A DNA stretch of 64,000 nucleotides from Dyella terrae. Lineage in GTDB: Bacteria; Pseudomonadota; Gammaproteobacteria; Xanthomonadales; Rhodanobacteraceae. Location of the stretch: the NCBI RefSeq assembly GCF_004322705.1, contig NZ_SIZZ01000002.1, positions 62,001 to 126,000 of the forward strand, given 5' to 3'. The notes below the pieces were generated by a model, which saw only the letters and a program-made list of their open reading frames with translations, was not told the DNA's origin and searched no databases. Each line of letters begins with the position of its first letter. Position 1 is the stretch's first letter. The position numbers were made by a program, and so were the translations under genes. Shown piece after piece: positions 1 through 9,449 of the stretch.

Positions 1-1356
1 GACAACGCCTTCCATCGCTCCATCGGCCTGTTCTCGGGCACGGCGATCAACATGACGCAGATGTGCGGCATCGGGCCGTTCATCACCATTCCCATCATGG
101 TCGCGGCGATGGGCGGGCCGCAGGCGGTGATCGGCTGGATCGCCGGCGCGATCCTGGCGATGGCCGACGGTTTGGTCTGGGCGGAGCTGGGTGCGGCGAT
201 GCCGGGCTCGGGTGGCACGTATGTCTACCTGCGCGAGGCCTTCCAGTACCGCACGGGCAAGCTGATGCCGTTCCTCTTCATCTGGACGATGCTGCTGGCG
301 ATTCCCTTGCTGATGTCCACGGGCATCATCGGCATGGCGGAGTACCTGGGCTTCTTCTTCCCGAACCTCGGCTGGTGGCCGGTGCATCTGGTGAGCCTGG
401 CGGCCACGGCGCTGGTGACGTGGTTGCTGTATCGGCGCATTGAATCGGTTCGTTCGATCACCGTGGCGCTGTGGGTAATCATGCTGGTGTCGGTGATCGG
501 TACGGCGGCAGCGGGATTCTCGAACTTCAACGCCGCCTTTGCATTTACCTATCCCGCCGATGCCTTCGGCAGTCGCTTCTTCGTGGGTCTGGGCGCGGGC
601 CTGATCATCGGCATATACGACTACCTCGGGTACAACACCACCGCTTATATCGGCGACGAGCTGCGCAACCCGGGGCGGACGATGCCGGGCTCGATCATCA
701 TCTCGGTGATCGCGATGATGTTCGTGTATTTGCTGCTGAACATCAGCGTGCTGGGCGTGGCGCCGTGGCAGGAGATCGCGCAGTCCAAGTCGGTGGCATC
801 GCTGGTGGTCGAGCGCAGCTGGGGTCATGCCGCGGCGGCGGTGATGACAGTGCTGATCATCGTGACGGCGTTTGCGTCCGTGTTCACCGGCTTGCTGGGT
901 GGATCGCGCGTGCCGTTCGAAGCGGCGCGGGACAAGGTGTTTCTGTCGGTGTTCGGGCGCCTGCACAAGAAGCATGGCTTCCCGCACGTTGCGCTGATCA
1001 CGATGGGCGTGGTGACGGGGATCGGTACGTTCTTCGATCTGACCGAAGTGATCAACATGCTGCTGACGGCGATCATCATCGTGCAGTCGCTGGCGCAGAT
1101 CGCGGCGCTGGTCGTGTTGCGCAAGCGTCAGCCGGGTCTGGCGCGGCCGTACAAGCAATGGTTGTATCCCGTGCCTTGCCTGGTGGCTGTGGTGGGCTGG
1201 GTCTATGTGTATTTCTCGGCGTCGACCTTGTCGTTGATCCTTTCGGGCGTGTGGATCGTTGCCGGGCTCGTGGTGTTTGCGGTGTGGGCGCGAGTTAACC
1301 AATCGTGGCCGTTCGCGCCGGTCGAGATTCGTGAAACCTATCTTGAGAAGCAGTGA
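1..1356 (+). CDS. APC family amino acid/polyamine permease (5' end outside window)
   Basis: The reading frame is open from the first base, so the true start lies upstream; 451 residues are visible. It is a polytopic inner-membrane protein with about eleven to twelve hydrophobic segments. The first segments contain GTAINMTQMCGIGPF and a GGTYVYLREAF-like stretch typical of the amino acid-polyamine-organocation superfamily. It ends 4 bp before the family-2 glycosidase start, which suggests one transcript. In that context it may import the amino sugar or a product released by the glycosidase, but the substrate cannot be read from sequence. Family is well supported; substrate is inference. Confidence 0.85.
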   Translation, partial: DNAFHRSIGLFSGTAINMTQMCGIGPFITIPIMVAAMGGPQAVIGWIAGAILAMADGLVWAELGAAMPGSGGTYVYLREAFQYRTGKLMPFLFIWTMLLAIPLLMSTGIIGMAEYLGFFFPNLGWWPVHLVSLAATALVTWLLYRRIESVRSITVALWVIMLVSVIGTAAAGFSNFNAAFAFTYPADAFGSRFFVGLGAGLIIGIYDYLGYNTTAYIGDELRNPGRTMPGSIIISVIAMMFVYLLLNISVLGVAPWQEIAQSKSVASLVVERSWGHAAAAVMTVLIIVTAFASVFTGLLGGSRVPFEAARDKVFLSVFGRLHKKHGFPHVALITMGVVTGIGTFFDLTEVINMLLTAIIIVQSLAQIAALVVLRKRQPGLARPYKQWLYPVPCLVAVVGWVYVYFSASTLSLILSGVWIVAGLVVFAVWARVNQSWPFAPVEIRETYLEKQ

Positions 1357-1360
1357 CGTC

Positions 1361-4075
1361 ATGAAGCGATCGATCAGGCAGGTGCTGTGGGTGGTGGCCC
1401 TTGGGTTTACGTCGGCGGCGAGCGCCCAGACGACGTACTCGACCACACAGGTGCCGGCCGATGCCGGGACGGTCACGCCGATCGGACGCTGGCTGATTCA
1501 GGACAGCGCGAAGGCGCAGGAAACGGGCGCCGCGATTTCTGCGGCCGGCTATGTCACCAAGGAGTGGTACCCGGTGACCGGGCGCGCCACAGTGATGGCG
1601 GGCTTGCTGGAAAATGGCGTCTTCAAGAACGACGTGTTCTACAGCGACAATCTGCGCGCGGTGCAGGTACCGGAGGCGAGCGGCAACCTGTTCGTGGTGC
1701 CGTGGTGGTATCGCACCGAATTCACGCTGGCGAAAGCGCCGGCGGGACGGCACACCTTCGTGCGCACCAACGGCATGATTGCGAGCGCCGATCTGTGGGT
1801 GAACGGTCATCTCATCGCCGATCATTCGAAAGTCGCTGGCGCGTATCCCGTGCGCGACTTCGATGTGACGAAATGGGTGCACGCCGGCACCAACGTGCTG
1901 GCGATGCGCGTGCAGCCGGGCGACCCGCGCATGAGTCTTTCGATCGGCTGGGTCGACTGGAACCCCACGCCGCCGGACAACAACATGGGGCCGTGGCGCG
2001 GCGTGGATATCGTGCAGAGCGGGCCGGTAGTGCTTAGCGATCCGCTGGTATCGTCGGACGTGTCGCTGCCCGATCTGGCGCACGCCTCGCTGGCGGTGAA
2101 GGTGACCGCGAAGAATCTTGATACCGTGGCGCATGAAGTGACGATCCAAGGCTCGGCGGCCGACGTGGCGCTGCAGCAGGAAGTGCGCCTGGCGCCGGGG
2201 CAGACCCAGGTCATTACGTTCACACCCAAAACCACACCGGGGCTGGCGCTGGATCGCCCGAGGATCTGGTGGCCCATCGGCATGGGCGAGCATCCGTTGT
2301 ATGCGATGGCGCTGACGGCGACTGTGGATGGCGCCGCGTCGGATCGCACGTCGACGAACTTCGGCATTCGCAGCGTCACGTCCCATCTGACGAAGGACGG
2401 CTACCGTCAGTTTGTTATCAATGGACTGCCCCTGCTGATTCGTGGTGCAGGCTGGGCGCCGGACATGTTCCTGCGTGACGATCCGGCGCGCATGGAAGCG
2501 GAGTTTGGTTACGTCGCCAACCTCGGCCTCAACACCATTCGCAGCGAAGGCAAGCTGGAAAACCAGCGCTTCTACGACCTGGCCGACCAGCACGGGATCA
2601 TGATCCTTGCCGGCTGGGAGTGTTGCGACAAGTGGGAGTCGGCGGCGAAGACGGGCGGCGAGCCGTGGAGCGCGGCGGACGAGACGGTGGCGCAGGAGTC
2701 GATGGCGAGCGAGGCGCGACTGTTGCGCAATCACCCGTCGGTGATCGGATTCTTCATTGGCAGTGACAATGCGCCGCCGCCGCACATCGCCAAGATGTAC
2801 GCCGATACGCTGGCGGCCGCTGACTGGACACTGCCCATCATTTCCGCGGCGGTGGACCAGGGCACGGCGGAGACTGGGCCCTCGGGCATGAAGATGGCCG
2901 GGCCGTACGACTGGATTCCACCTTCGTACTGGTATGCGGACAAGCTTGGCGGCGCCTTCGGATTCGACTCGGAAGTCAGCGCCGGCGCCACCATCCCGCG
3001 CATGGAAGACCTGGCACGCATGCTGTCGCCGCAGGAGCAGGAGGCGCTGTGGAAGTATCCCCAGGCGCGCCAGTACCACGCCTCGGCGGACTGGTCGACG
3101 TTCGCCGTGCTGACGCCGTTCGATGACGCGCTGGCGCATCGCTACGGCGCGCCGAAGAACCTCGCGGACTACGTTGCAAAGGCTCAGCTCGACAACTACG
3201 ACAACGTGCGCGCGCAATTCGAGGCCTTCAACGCACGCATGAGCGCGCAGAAGCCTTCGACCGGCGTGATCTACTGGATGCTCAACAACGCCTGGCCGTC
3301 GCTGCACTGGCATTTGTACGACTACTACATGAATCCAGCGGGCGCGTACTACGGTGCGAAGAAGGCCAACGAGCCGCTTCATATCCAGTACGCGTATGAC
3401 ACGCGGGACGTGGTGCTGGTCAATCACACGCGCGAGGCGGCGCGCGGACTGCGCGCCCATGTGCGCGTGCGCAACCTCGACGGCAGTGTGCGCTTCGAGA
3501 AGGATCTGGCCGATATCGGCATCGAGGGAAATCATGCGCAAGCGGTGATGACCGTGCCGGCGATCCGTGGCCTTTCGACGACTTACTTCGTTGAGCTGGA
3601 TCTTGCAGGCTCGGATGGCAAGGCGGTCAGCCGCAATGTCTACTGGCTTTCCACGCGCGAGGACACGCTGGACTGGGCGAAGTCGAACTGGTACCTGACG
3701 CCGCTGACGCAGTACGCGGACCTGACCGCGCTGCAGACCCTGCCGGCAGCAACGATCGAAGTTCACGCGACCACGCGGCGTGAAGGAAACGATGACGTGA
3801 CGACCGTGACGCTGTCGGTGCCGAAGTCATCGAAAGCACCGGCCGTGCAGCAGCATGTTGCGATCCGTCGCGGGGCCAGGGGCGATCTTGCGCTGCCCAT
3901 ACGCTGGACAGACAATGAGGTGACGCTCTGGCCCGGCCAGTCCGTGGAGCTGACCGCGCGCTATGCGTCGCAGGGTGCAGCGGCGGTGGTCGAGGTGAGT
4001 GGGTGGAACGTGCCGGCGCAAAGCGTTCCGGCATCAGGCAAACAGGCGTTGGTCTCGCAGGGATCCGATCATTGA
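1361..4075 (+). CDS. Secreted glycoside hydrolase family 2, exo-beta-D-glucosaminidase type
   Basis: 904 residues from the ATG at 1361, chosen because it begins a clean signal peptide (cleavage after ASA, residue 22). Order: sugar-binding N-domain, immunoglobulin-like domain, TIM barrel (about 340-640), C-terminal beta domains. The barrel has GWECCDKWE, then GSDNAP with Asp469 and DSEVSAG with Glu538. In ordinary family-2 enzymes the acid is an NE glutamate; the SD/SE arrangement is the hallmark of exo-beta-D-glucosaminidases such as CsxA, which release glucosamine from chitosan oligomers. It probably acts in the periplasm or outside. It lies between the permease and a LacI regulator. A beta-mannosidase-like activity is the alternative. 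Confidence 0.85.
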   Translation: MKRSIRQVLWVVALGFTSAASAQTTYSTTQVPADAGTVTPIGRWLIQDSAKAQETGAAISAAGYVTKEWYPVTGRATVMAGLLENGVFKNDVFYSDNLRAVQVPEASGNLFVVPWWYRTEFTLAKAPAGRHTFVRTNGMIASADLWVNGHLIADHSKVAGAYPVRDFDVTKWVHAGTNVLAMRVQPGDPRMSLSIGWVDWNPTPPDNNMGPWRGVDIVQSGPVVLSDPLVSSDVSLPDLAHASLAVKVTAKNLDTVAHEVTIQGSAADVALQQEVRLAPGQTQVITFTPKTTPGLALDRPRIWWPIGMGEHPLYAMALTATVDGAASDRTSTNFGIRSVTSHLTKDGYRQFVINGLPLLIRGAGWAPDMFLRDDPARMEAEFGYVANLGLNTIRSEGKLENQRFYDLADQHGIMILAGWECCDKWESAAKTGGEPWSAADETVAQESMASEARLLRNHPSVIGFFIGSDNAPPPHIAKMYADTLAAADWTLPIISAAVDQGTAETGPSGMKMAGPYDWIPPSYWYADKLGGAFGFDSEVSAGATIPRMEDLARMLSPQEQEALWKYPQARQYHASADWSTFAVLTPFDDALAHRYGAPKNLADYVAKAQLDNYDNVRAQFEAFNARMSAQKPSTGVIYWMLNNAWPSLHWHLYDYYMNPAGAYYGAKKANEPLHIQYAYDTRDVVLVNHTREAARGLRAHVRVRNLDGSVRFEKDLADIGIEGNHAQAVMTVPAIRGLSTTYFVELDLAGSDGKAVSRNVYWLSTREDTLDWAKSNWYLTPLTQYADLTALQTLPAATIEVHATTRREGNDDVTTVTLSVPKSSKAPAVQQHVAIRRGARGDLALPIRWTDNEVTLWPGQSVELTARYASQGAAAVVEVSGWNVPAQSVPASGKQALVSQGSDH

Positions 4076-4091
4076 CGACGCAAGGGCTTCC

Positions 4092-5099
4092 ATGTCGCGC
4101 GTGACCATCAACGATGTCGCCCGTGCCTCGGACACCTCGAAAAAAACCGTGTCGCGCGTGCTCAACAACGAGCCGAACGTGCGCGATTCGGTACGCGAGC
4201 GCGTGCTCGCGGCCGTGGCGGAACTCAATTATCGCCCGTTGACCTCCGCGCGCAGCCTCGCGACCAATCGCTCCTTCATGATCGGCCTGCTCTACGACAA
4301 CCTCTCGCCGAGCTACATCATGGAAGTGCAGGCCGGCGTGCTGGAGGCCTGCGAAGCGCAGCAGTACGGCATGGTGGTGCAGCCGCTGGTATCGACCGCG
4401 CCGGATTTCGTCGAGCGCGTGGAAGGCATCGTGTCGCGCCACCAGCCGGACGGCCTGATCCTCACGCCGCCGATCACCGATCACCCCAGGCTCCTAAGCT
4501 ACCTGCGCAAGGCGGATATTCCTTTTGCATCCATTGCGCCCCATCAGTCCAACGACTGCATCGGCGTCATCCTGCGCGAACGCGAGGCGGCCGCGAAGAT
4601 GGTGGCGCACCTGGTTTCGCTGGGGCATCGGCGCATCGCGCACATCATTGGCGACCCGAAGCATGGCGCTGGCATCTGGCGCCTGGCCGGCTATCGCGAC
4701 GGACTGAAGAAGGCCGGCCTCAAGGAAGACCCCGCGTACATGGTGCAGGGCCAGTTTTCCTTCGAGTCGGGCGTGGCGGCGGCGCGACGATTGCTGGCCA
4801 TGAAAGATCGTCCCACGGCGATTTTCGCCGCCGACGATGACATGGCTGTCGGCGCGATCTGGGCCGCCGCCGAAGCCGGCGTGTCGGTGCCCGGCGAGGT
4901 TTCCATCTGCGGCTTCGATGACACCACCATCGCCACCCAGGTGTGGCCCTTGCTCACCACGGTGCACCAACCCGTGCGCGAGATGGGCAAGCGCGCCACC
5001 GAAGAATTGTTGCTGCGCGTGCAGGGCAAGGGCGAGCCGCGCATGGTGGAAGTCGATTACGAAATGCGCCTGCGCGCATCGACGGCACCCGCCCCCTGA
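4092..5099 (+). CDS. LacI family transcriptional regulator
   Basis: 335 residues from the ATG at 4092, 16 bp after the glycosidase stop. The N-terminal helix-turn-helix (residues 3-27, with TINDVARASDTSKKTVSRVL) and the hinge NYRPLTSARSLATNRS match the LacI/GalR family. The rest is a periplasmic-binding-protein-like sensor ending in the usual GFDDTTIA motif near the C-terminus. Its position makes it the likely local regulator of the permease-glycosidase unit, with a sugar or glucosamine derivative as inducer; that ligand is inference. An in-frame start further upstream inside the glycosidase would add an unrelated tail and was rejected. Confidence 0.88.
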   Translation: MSRVTINDVARASDTSKKTVSRVLNNEPNVRDSVRERVLAAVAELNYRPLTSARSLATNRSFMIGLLYDNLSPSYIMEVQAGVLEACEAQQYGMVVQPLVSTAPDFVERVEGIVSRHQPDGLILTPPITDHPRLLSYLRKADIPFASIAPHQSNDCIGVILREREAAAKMVAHLVSLGHRRIAHIIGDPKHGAGIWRLAGYRDGLKKAGLKEDPAYMVQGQFSFESGVAAARRLLAMKDRPTAIFAADDDMAVGAIWAAAEAGVSVPGEVSICGFDDTTIATQVWPLLTTVHQPVREMGKRATEELLLRVQGKGEPRMVEVDYEMRLRASTAPAP

Positions 5100-5128
5100 T
5101 TCACATCATCCGAGTGAGGAATGCTTCC

Positions 5129-5965
5129 ATGACCGCCCCCAGCCACCCCTCCCGGACATTCCATTTCATCTCCGGCTTGCCGCGTTCGGGCACCACGCTC
5201 CTCGCTGCCATCCTCAACCAGAACCCACGCTTCCGCGCCGGCATGACCAGCCCGCTCGCGGACATCATGGGTGTGGTGATGGCCGAGGCGAGCAGCAAGA
5301 ATGACTTCGCTTTCGATGTCTCCGACGAACAGCGCGTGGCGGTGCTGCGGGGTCTGGTAGAGAACTTCTATTCGGTCGGTTCCGACGCGCAGGTGATCTT
5401 CGACACCAGCCGCCTGTGGTGCAGCCGCATGCAGCTGCTCAACACGCTGTTCCCGGGCGTCAAGGTGATCGCGTGCGTGCGGCAGCTGGCCTGGGTGCTC
5501 GACAGCATGGAGCGGCTGGTGCAGAAGCAGCCGGTCAGCGTCAGCAAGGTGTTCCGCTTCGATACCAATACGACGGTGTATTCGCGCGTTGAAGCATTGA
5601 CGGATCCGCGCGGCATGGTGGGCTTTGCCTATCAGGCGACCAAGGAGGCGTTCTACGGACGCTTCGCGCAGGATCATCTGTTGATGCTCACCTACGAAAG
5701 TCTGGTGGCGAATCCCGAGGCCGCCGTGCGCGCGGTGTATCGCTTCCTCGGAGAGCCGTGGTTCGATCACGACTTTGATCACATCGAGTACAACGCAAAT
5801 GAGTTCGACGCGCGCGTCGGCATGCCGGGGCTGCATTCGGTGCGGCCGAAGGTGGAGTCGATTGAAAGGCAGCCGATCCTGCCGCGTGATGTTTTCGGCC
5901 GCTTTGCGAATGAGGCGTTTTGGGCGGATCCGAAGAACAATGTGAATCAGGTGCCGATCGTTTAG
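5129..5965 (+). CDS. Sulfotransferase family protein
   Basis: 278 residues from the ATG at 5129, 29 bp after the LacI stop. The N-terminus carries the P-loop-like 5'-phosphosulfate motif SGLPRSGTTLL (about residues 13-23) of PAPS-dependent sulfotransferases. A second region near residue 115 (KVIACVRQLAWVLDSMERL) resembles the 3'-phosphate binding segment, and FYGRFAQDHLLMLTYESLV resembles the later helix of the fold. No signal peptide, so it is cytoplasmic. The acceptor is unknown. The stop codon overlaps that of the convergent AraC gene (5962-5965). It may be unrelated in function to the upstream sugar unit. Confidence 0.8.
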   Translation: MTAPSHPSRTFHFISGLPRSGTTLLAAILNQNPRFRAGMTSPLADIMGVVMAEASSKNDFAFDVSDEQRVAVLRGLVENFYSVGSDAQVIFDTSRLWCSRMQLLNTLFPGVKVIACVRQLAWVLDSMERLVQKQPVSVSKVFRFDTNTTVYSRVEALTDPRGMVGFAYQATKEAFYGRFAQDHLLMLTYESLVANPEAAVRAVYRFLGEPWFDHDFDHIEYNANEFDARVGMPGLHSVRPKVESIERQPILPRDVFGRFANEAFWADPKNNVNQVPIV

Positions 5966-6873
5966 TGGCGCGACCGGCGATACGCCGACGGCGTCACGCC
6001 GACGCGCTTGCGAAACGCCTTGGTGAAGGCCGATTCGGACAAGTAACCGATGCGCTCGGCCACGGTCGCCAGGGCCAGGTCCGTGCTCGACAGCAGGTTG
6101 CAGGCCAGCTGCATGCGCATGGTGGTGAGCAGGTCGATGGGTGACATGCCGCCCTTCTCACTGAACTGACGCGCGAACGTAGCCCTGGACATGTTCGCGC
6201 GGGCGGCGAGTGTTTCGACGGTCCAGTTTTCATGCGGCGACCTGATCATGGCGAGGATCGCGGCGCTAAGGCGTGGGTGGCTCAGCAGGCCCAGCAGCGA
6301 TGACGGAATCGCCTCGTGCTGCGAGTAAGTGCGTAATGCCATCACGAACAGCGCTTGGCTGAGCGCAGTGACGACGGCCAGTGCGCCTGGGCGCATGAGC
6401 GCCACTTCATGCCGGAGTATGGCGACGATGCCGTTGAGCGCGTCGATGGCCCCCTCGTTCGTCAGGCTGACGTGCAGGACGTCCGGCAAGGCGTGCATCA
6501 ACAAGTCGGTCGTGCCGCTTGCGTAAGTGAAGCGGCCACAGAGCAGGTCCAGTTCCACGGCGCCGTCGGTATTGCGGCGTTCGGGCAGCGCGCCGAGGCT
6601 ATCCAGCATCATCGGCATGGCGTCGGCCTCGCCGAGGCCATAAAGCGTGTGCGCCGCGCCACGCGGCAGCAGCACGAAGTCACCCGCCTTGAGCGTCATG
6701 TCGGGCTTGCCCCTGACTTGCAACCGTGCGGTGCCTGCCAGCACCAGGTGGAAGGGCGCTTCGCCCGGCCCGGCACTGTCATGGGGGATGTCGAACCGGC
6801 CGGCCAGCTGGCAGCGCAGGTCAAGGCTACCCTGGACGGCGGCGAGGTCGATGACACTGCTGAGGGCGTCCAT
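5962..6873 (-). CDS. AraC family transcriptional regulator (cupin-type sensor)
   Basis: 303 residues. The N-terminal half is a cupin-like sensor (LKAGDFVLLPRGAAHTLYG). The C-terminal 100 residues contain the two AraC helix-turn-helix motifs, including VETLAARANMSRATFARQF and VAERIGYLSESAFTKAFRK, ending in the usual GVTPSAYRR. It is transcribed away from the carboxymuconolactone-decarboxylase-like gene, sharing a 118-bp control region. That arrangement is common for this AraC subgroup, which often controls a neighbouring oxidoreductase or peroxidase-type gene. The effector is unknown. Confidence 0.88.
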   Translation of the reverse strand: MDALSSVIDLAAVQGSLDLRCQLAGRFDIPHDSAGPGEAPFHLVLAGTARLQVRGKPDMTLKAGDFVLLPRGAAHTLYGLGEADAMPMMLDSLGALPERRNTDGAVELDLLCGRFTYASGTTDLLMHALPDVLHVSLTNEGAIDALNGIVAILRHEVALMRPGALAVVTALSQALFVMALRTYSQHEAIPSSLLGLLSHPRLSAAILAMIRSPHENWTVETLAARANMSRATFARQFSEKGGMSPIDLLTTMRMQLACNLLSSTDLALATVAERIGYLSESAFTKAFRKRVGVTPSAYRRSRH

Positions 6874-6991
6874 GAGACGAATGCGCCAGAAAATGAGTGT
6901 GGCGAGTATTCATCAGCTCACGACTTCGGACAACACTGCTGCTGCCAGGGGAGCCGACACGCCGGCTCCCGGCTTATCGAGGACAGACACC

Positions 6992-7333
6992 ATGTTGGAT
7001 TGGCTGCAGTACCGCAAAGAACTGATGGGCCGCATCGGCGAGATCGGCGCCCTCAGCCCCGACACACTCAAGGGCTACCAGACCCTCTCAAAAGCCGGCC
7101 AGCAGGCCAATGTGCTTGGCGCGAAGACACGCGAACTGATCGCACTCGCCGTCGCCGTCACCACGCGCTGCGATGGCTGCATCACCGTGCATGTGGCGGA
7201 GGCGTTGCGGCATGGGGCCAGCAAGGAAGAGATCGCCGAAGCGTTGGGCGTGGCAGTCGCGCTGAATGCCGGTGCGGCGATGGTGTACTCCGCGCGTGTC
7301 ATGGATGCGGTGGCGGCGCATGACGCTCATTGA
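6992..7333 (+). CDS. Carboxymuconolactone decarboxylase / AhpD-like protein
   Basis: 113 residues from the ATG at 6992, preceded by a GAGGA ribosome site. It has the compact all-helical AhpD/CMD fold signature with a CxxC pair in TRCDGCITVHVAEALRHG, the redox-active dithiol with nearby histidine seen in AhpD-type alkylhydroperoxidases. True gamma-carboxymuconolactone decarboxylases usually lack the CxxC pair, so a peroxidase or oxidative-stress role is more likely than aromatic catabolism. It is divergent from the AraC regulator, which probably controls it. The longer in-frame upstream extension would overlap the AraC gene and has no family similarity. Confidence 0.85.
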   Translation: MLDWLQYRKELMGRIGEIGALSPDTLKGYQTLSKAGQQANVLGAKTRELIALAVAVTTRCDGCITVHVAEALRHGASKEEIAEALGVAVALNAGAAMVYSARVMDAVAAHDAH

Positions 7334-7364
7334 TTGAGGGTGCCAGAGGGCGGCGCGTCGCCGT

Positions 7365-9449
7365 TTATTCTTGAGGACAGCGGCGCGCTGCTGCAGGGCC
7401 CGCGTCGTAGATGGCGAACGTGCCGGATTGAAAGACGGCGGAGTGGTGATCCGGGTCCCAGGTGGGTTGGTGTGGCTGATCCACAACGAACCATCGGATG
7501 CTGGCTCCCGCGAGGCGCGCGCACGCACCCGGCCAATCGTCGGCATTGACCACGCCATCGATGACGGCGCTTCGCTCGCGTGCCAGCGTAGCCGAGGCCG
7601 CATCCTGCTTTTCGAGCAACTCTACGCGGCCAAGATAGGTGGGCACGTCGGCAAAGCTCACCAGTTCGGTCTGGCGGCTCTGCATGTATCCGCGCATGGC
7701 CTGACCACTGGTGGCCAGGATGTCGCCCGACTGCGAATGCTCACGCAAATAGGTGCCGGCCTGTGCAATGCCGGGCGCAATCGGACGGCCGTAGAAATCG
7801 GTCGCCCAGGGCATGTGCTTCAGCGAAGGCAGGCCAAGGCGAGCGTCACGCCCGACCACCATCACGACGAGAACCAGGAGGACGGACACGCCCAGGCTGG
7901 CGAGTTCGGCGCTGGGCGCACGAAAGGTCGGCAGGCATTCGCCTGCACGGGCAAAGCACCAAGCTACGACGATGGCGTACATCAGGACGAAGTGGCGATG
8001 CCTGAGCTCGGACGAGTCCGTGTTCAAGGTGGGAGCGAGCAGGATCAGTCCTGTGTACGTTGCGCAGAGCAACCACGGCAGCCAGTCAGCGGTTTCCCAA
8101 CGGCGACGGCGGACCTGGATGATCGTCATCACCGGAAGGATGAGCACCCAGATGCCGAGGGCCGCCACCAACATCAGTAGCGGACCGATAAGCAGGGCGA
8201 GGAACTCGTGGCCGGATGCCACCCATGCATGGAACGTTGCCGCGAGATGGGGAATCCCAAATCCCAGCGTTGACTCCATATAAGGAAGCGGCAGGAACAG
8301 GCTCTTTAGCGAAGGCTGCAACGCGAGCAAGGCCGCCGCGGCGCACAGCGCCACGATGAAGGCACCACCGACTGCCAGGGCCTGGGTGCGCCCTGATGTG
8401 CGCCACTTGCCCAGCAACCATGTACCGGCAAGTGCTGGCGCAAGCAGCACGAAGAAGTGCAGGCGAATTGCGACCAGGGATGCCAGCAGGGCAAAGCCAA
8501 GCGCCGTGGCGGCGCGTCGCTGGCTGCGCAAACCCAGCGTGACGCACGCTGCCGCCATCGCAGCGACACCGAGTGCATAACCGGTACCCGGTGCGGTGTA
8601 GAGCAGCCAGCGCACACCGAAGAAACCGTTCTCCATGCCGTAAGCCGCCGCATCCGGCAGGCACGCGACGATAACCACTGTTGCCAGCGCAATCGCCTTG
8701 TTCGTCAGCTGCGCCACCCAGGCATACAGACCGAGCGCACCGATCAGCAAGCCCAGTGGCAGCAGGGCGCATAGCGCGAGTGCAAGTCCGGGCAGGTCGG
8801 TCGGTGACAGCCATGCCGCCGCAAGAGCGTAGGTGCCATAGTGGTAGAGCGGTCGCGGTGTATCGGCGAGCAGGATGTTGCCGCGACTGATGGCGAGTGG
8901 ATCACCGAACGAGGCGATGGCAGTGCCATGAACGTAGTAGTCCGACCATGCCGGCAGGGAGCCACCCTTTGCCACCGTGGTTTGAAAGGCCGCCACGTCA
9001 CGACAGAAACAAGCGATCAGGATGGAAAGCACTGCGATCGCAAGGACATCGAACCAGGAACCTTGTTCCGAATCACTGTTCGATCGTATCGGCTTCCATA
9101 GCCAGGCGAGCAGAGTCAGGCCGGCCAGGGGGGCGAACGCCCAGGCTGCCGTCATGCCGAACGTCGAGCTCAGCGCCCAGGTCGCCAGCATGGTAACTGC
9201 GGCACCGACGACCCAGGCGGCTGGCAAAGGTGACGTCAATCGCAGGCTGGCGCGGGCAAGGATCCATTCGCCGCAGAGCGTCATCGTCGCGATGATGAGA
9301 AGCGATGCAAGCAGCGTTCGTGCGCCGTGGCCCGTGCCCGCAAGCAGGCACAGCCACGTCATGAAGCACGACATGATGAACACGCACGCGGCGCGCTGCA
9401 GCCATGGCCGGGCGACAAAGGTCGGGCGACGTGCGGAGAGTCCTGTCAT
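7365..9449 (-). CDS. Large polytopic membrane protein, GT-C glycosyltransferase-like
   Basis: 694 residues with about twelve to thirteen hydrophobic segments and a C-terminal soluble domain of roughly 170 residues. After the early helices there is a periplasmic-loop candidate, LPAWSDYYVHG, with acidic and aromatic residues where GT-C enzymes place their catalytic acid. GT-C enzymes take sugars from polyprenyl-phosphate donors on the periplasmic side. No exact family name is clear from sequence. It lies beside a GtrA flippase and a polyprenyl-phosphate glycosyltransferase, which would make it the transfer enzyme (the GtrC role) of that module. That role is inference; an uncharacterised membrane protein is the safe reading. 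Confidence 0.6.
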   Translation of the reverse strand: MTGLSARRPTFVARPWLQRAACVFIMSCFMTWLCLLAGTGHGARTLLASLLIIATMTLCGEWILARASLRLTSPLPAAWVVGAAVTMLATWALSSTFGMTAAWAFAPLAGLTLLAWLWKPIRSNSDSEQGSWFDVLAIAVLSILIACFCRDVAAFQTTVAKGGSLPAWSDYYVHGTAIASFGDPLAISRGNILLADTPRPLYHYGTYALAAAWLSPTDLPGLALALCALLPLGLLIGALGLYAWVAQLTNKAIALATVVIVACLPDAAAYGMENGFFGVRWLLYTAPGTGYALGVAAMAAACVTLGLRSQRRAATALGFALLASLVAIRLHFFVLLAPALAGTWLLGKWRTSGRTQALAVGGAFIVALCAAAALLALQPSLKSLFLPLPYMESTLGFGIPHLAATFHAWVASGHEFLALLIGPLLMLVAALGIWVLILPVMTIIQVRRRRWETADWLPWLLCATYTGLILLAPTLNTDSSELRHRHFVLMYAIVVAWCFARAGECLPTFRAPSAELASLGVSVLLVLVVMVVGRDARLGLPSLKHMPWATDFYGRPIAPGIAQAGTYLREHSQSGDILATSGQAMRGYMQSRQTELVSFADVPTYLGRVELLEKQDAASATLARERSAVIDGVVNADDWPGACARLAGASIRWFVVDQPHQPTWDPDHHSAVFQSGTFAIYDAGPAAARRCPQE

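Noticed and set aside
1295-3766. 823-codon open frame antisense to the glycosidase
   Set aside because: Mirror frame of a GC-rich gene, with Arg/His-rich content and no domain.
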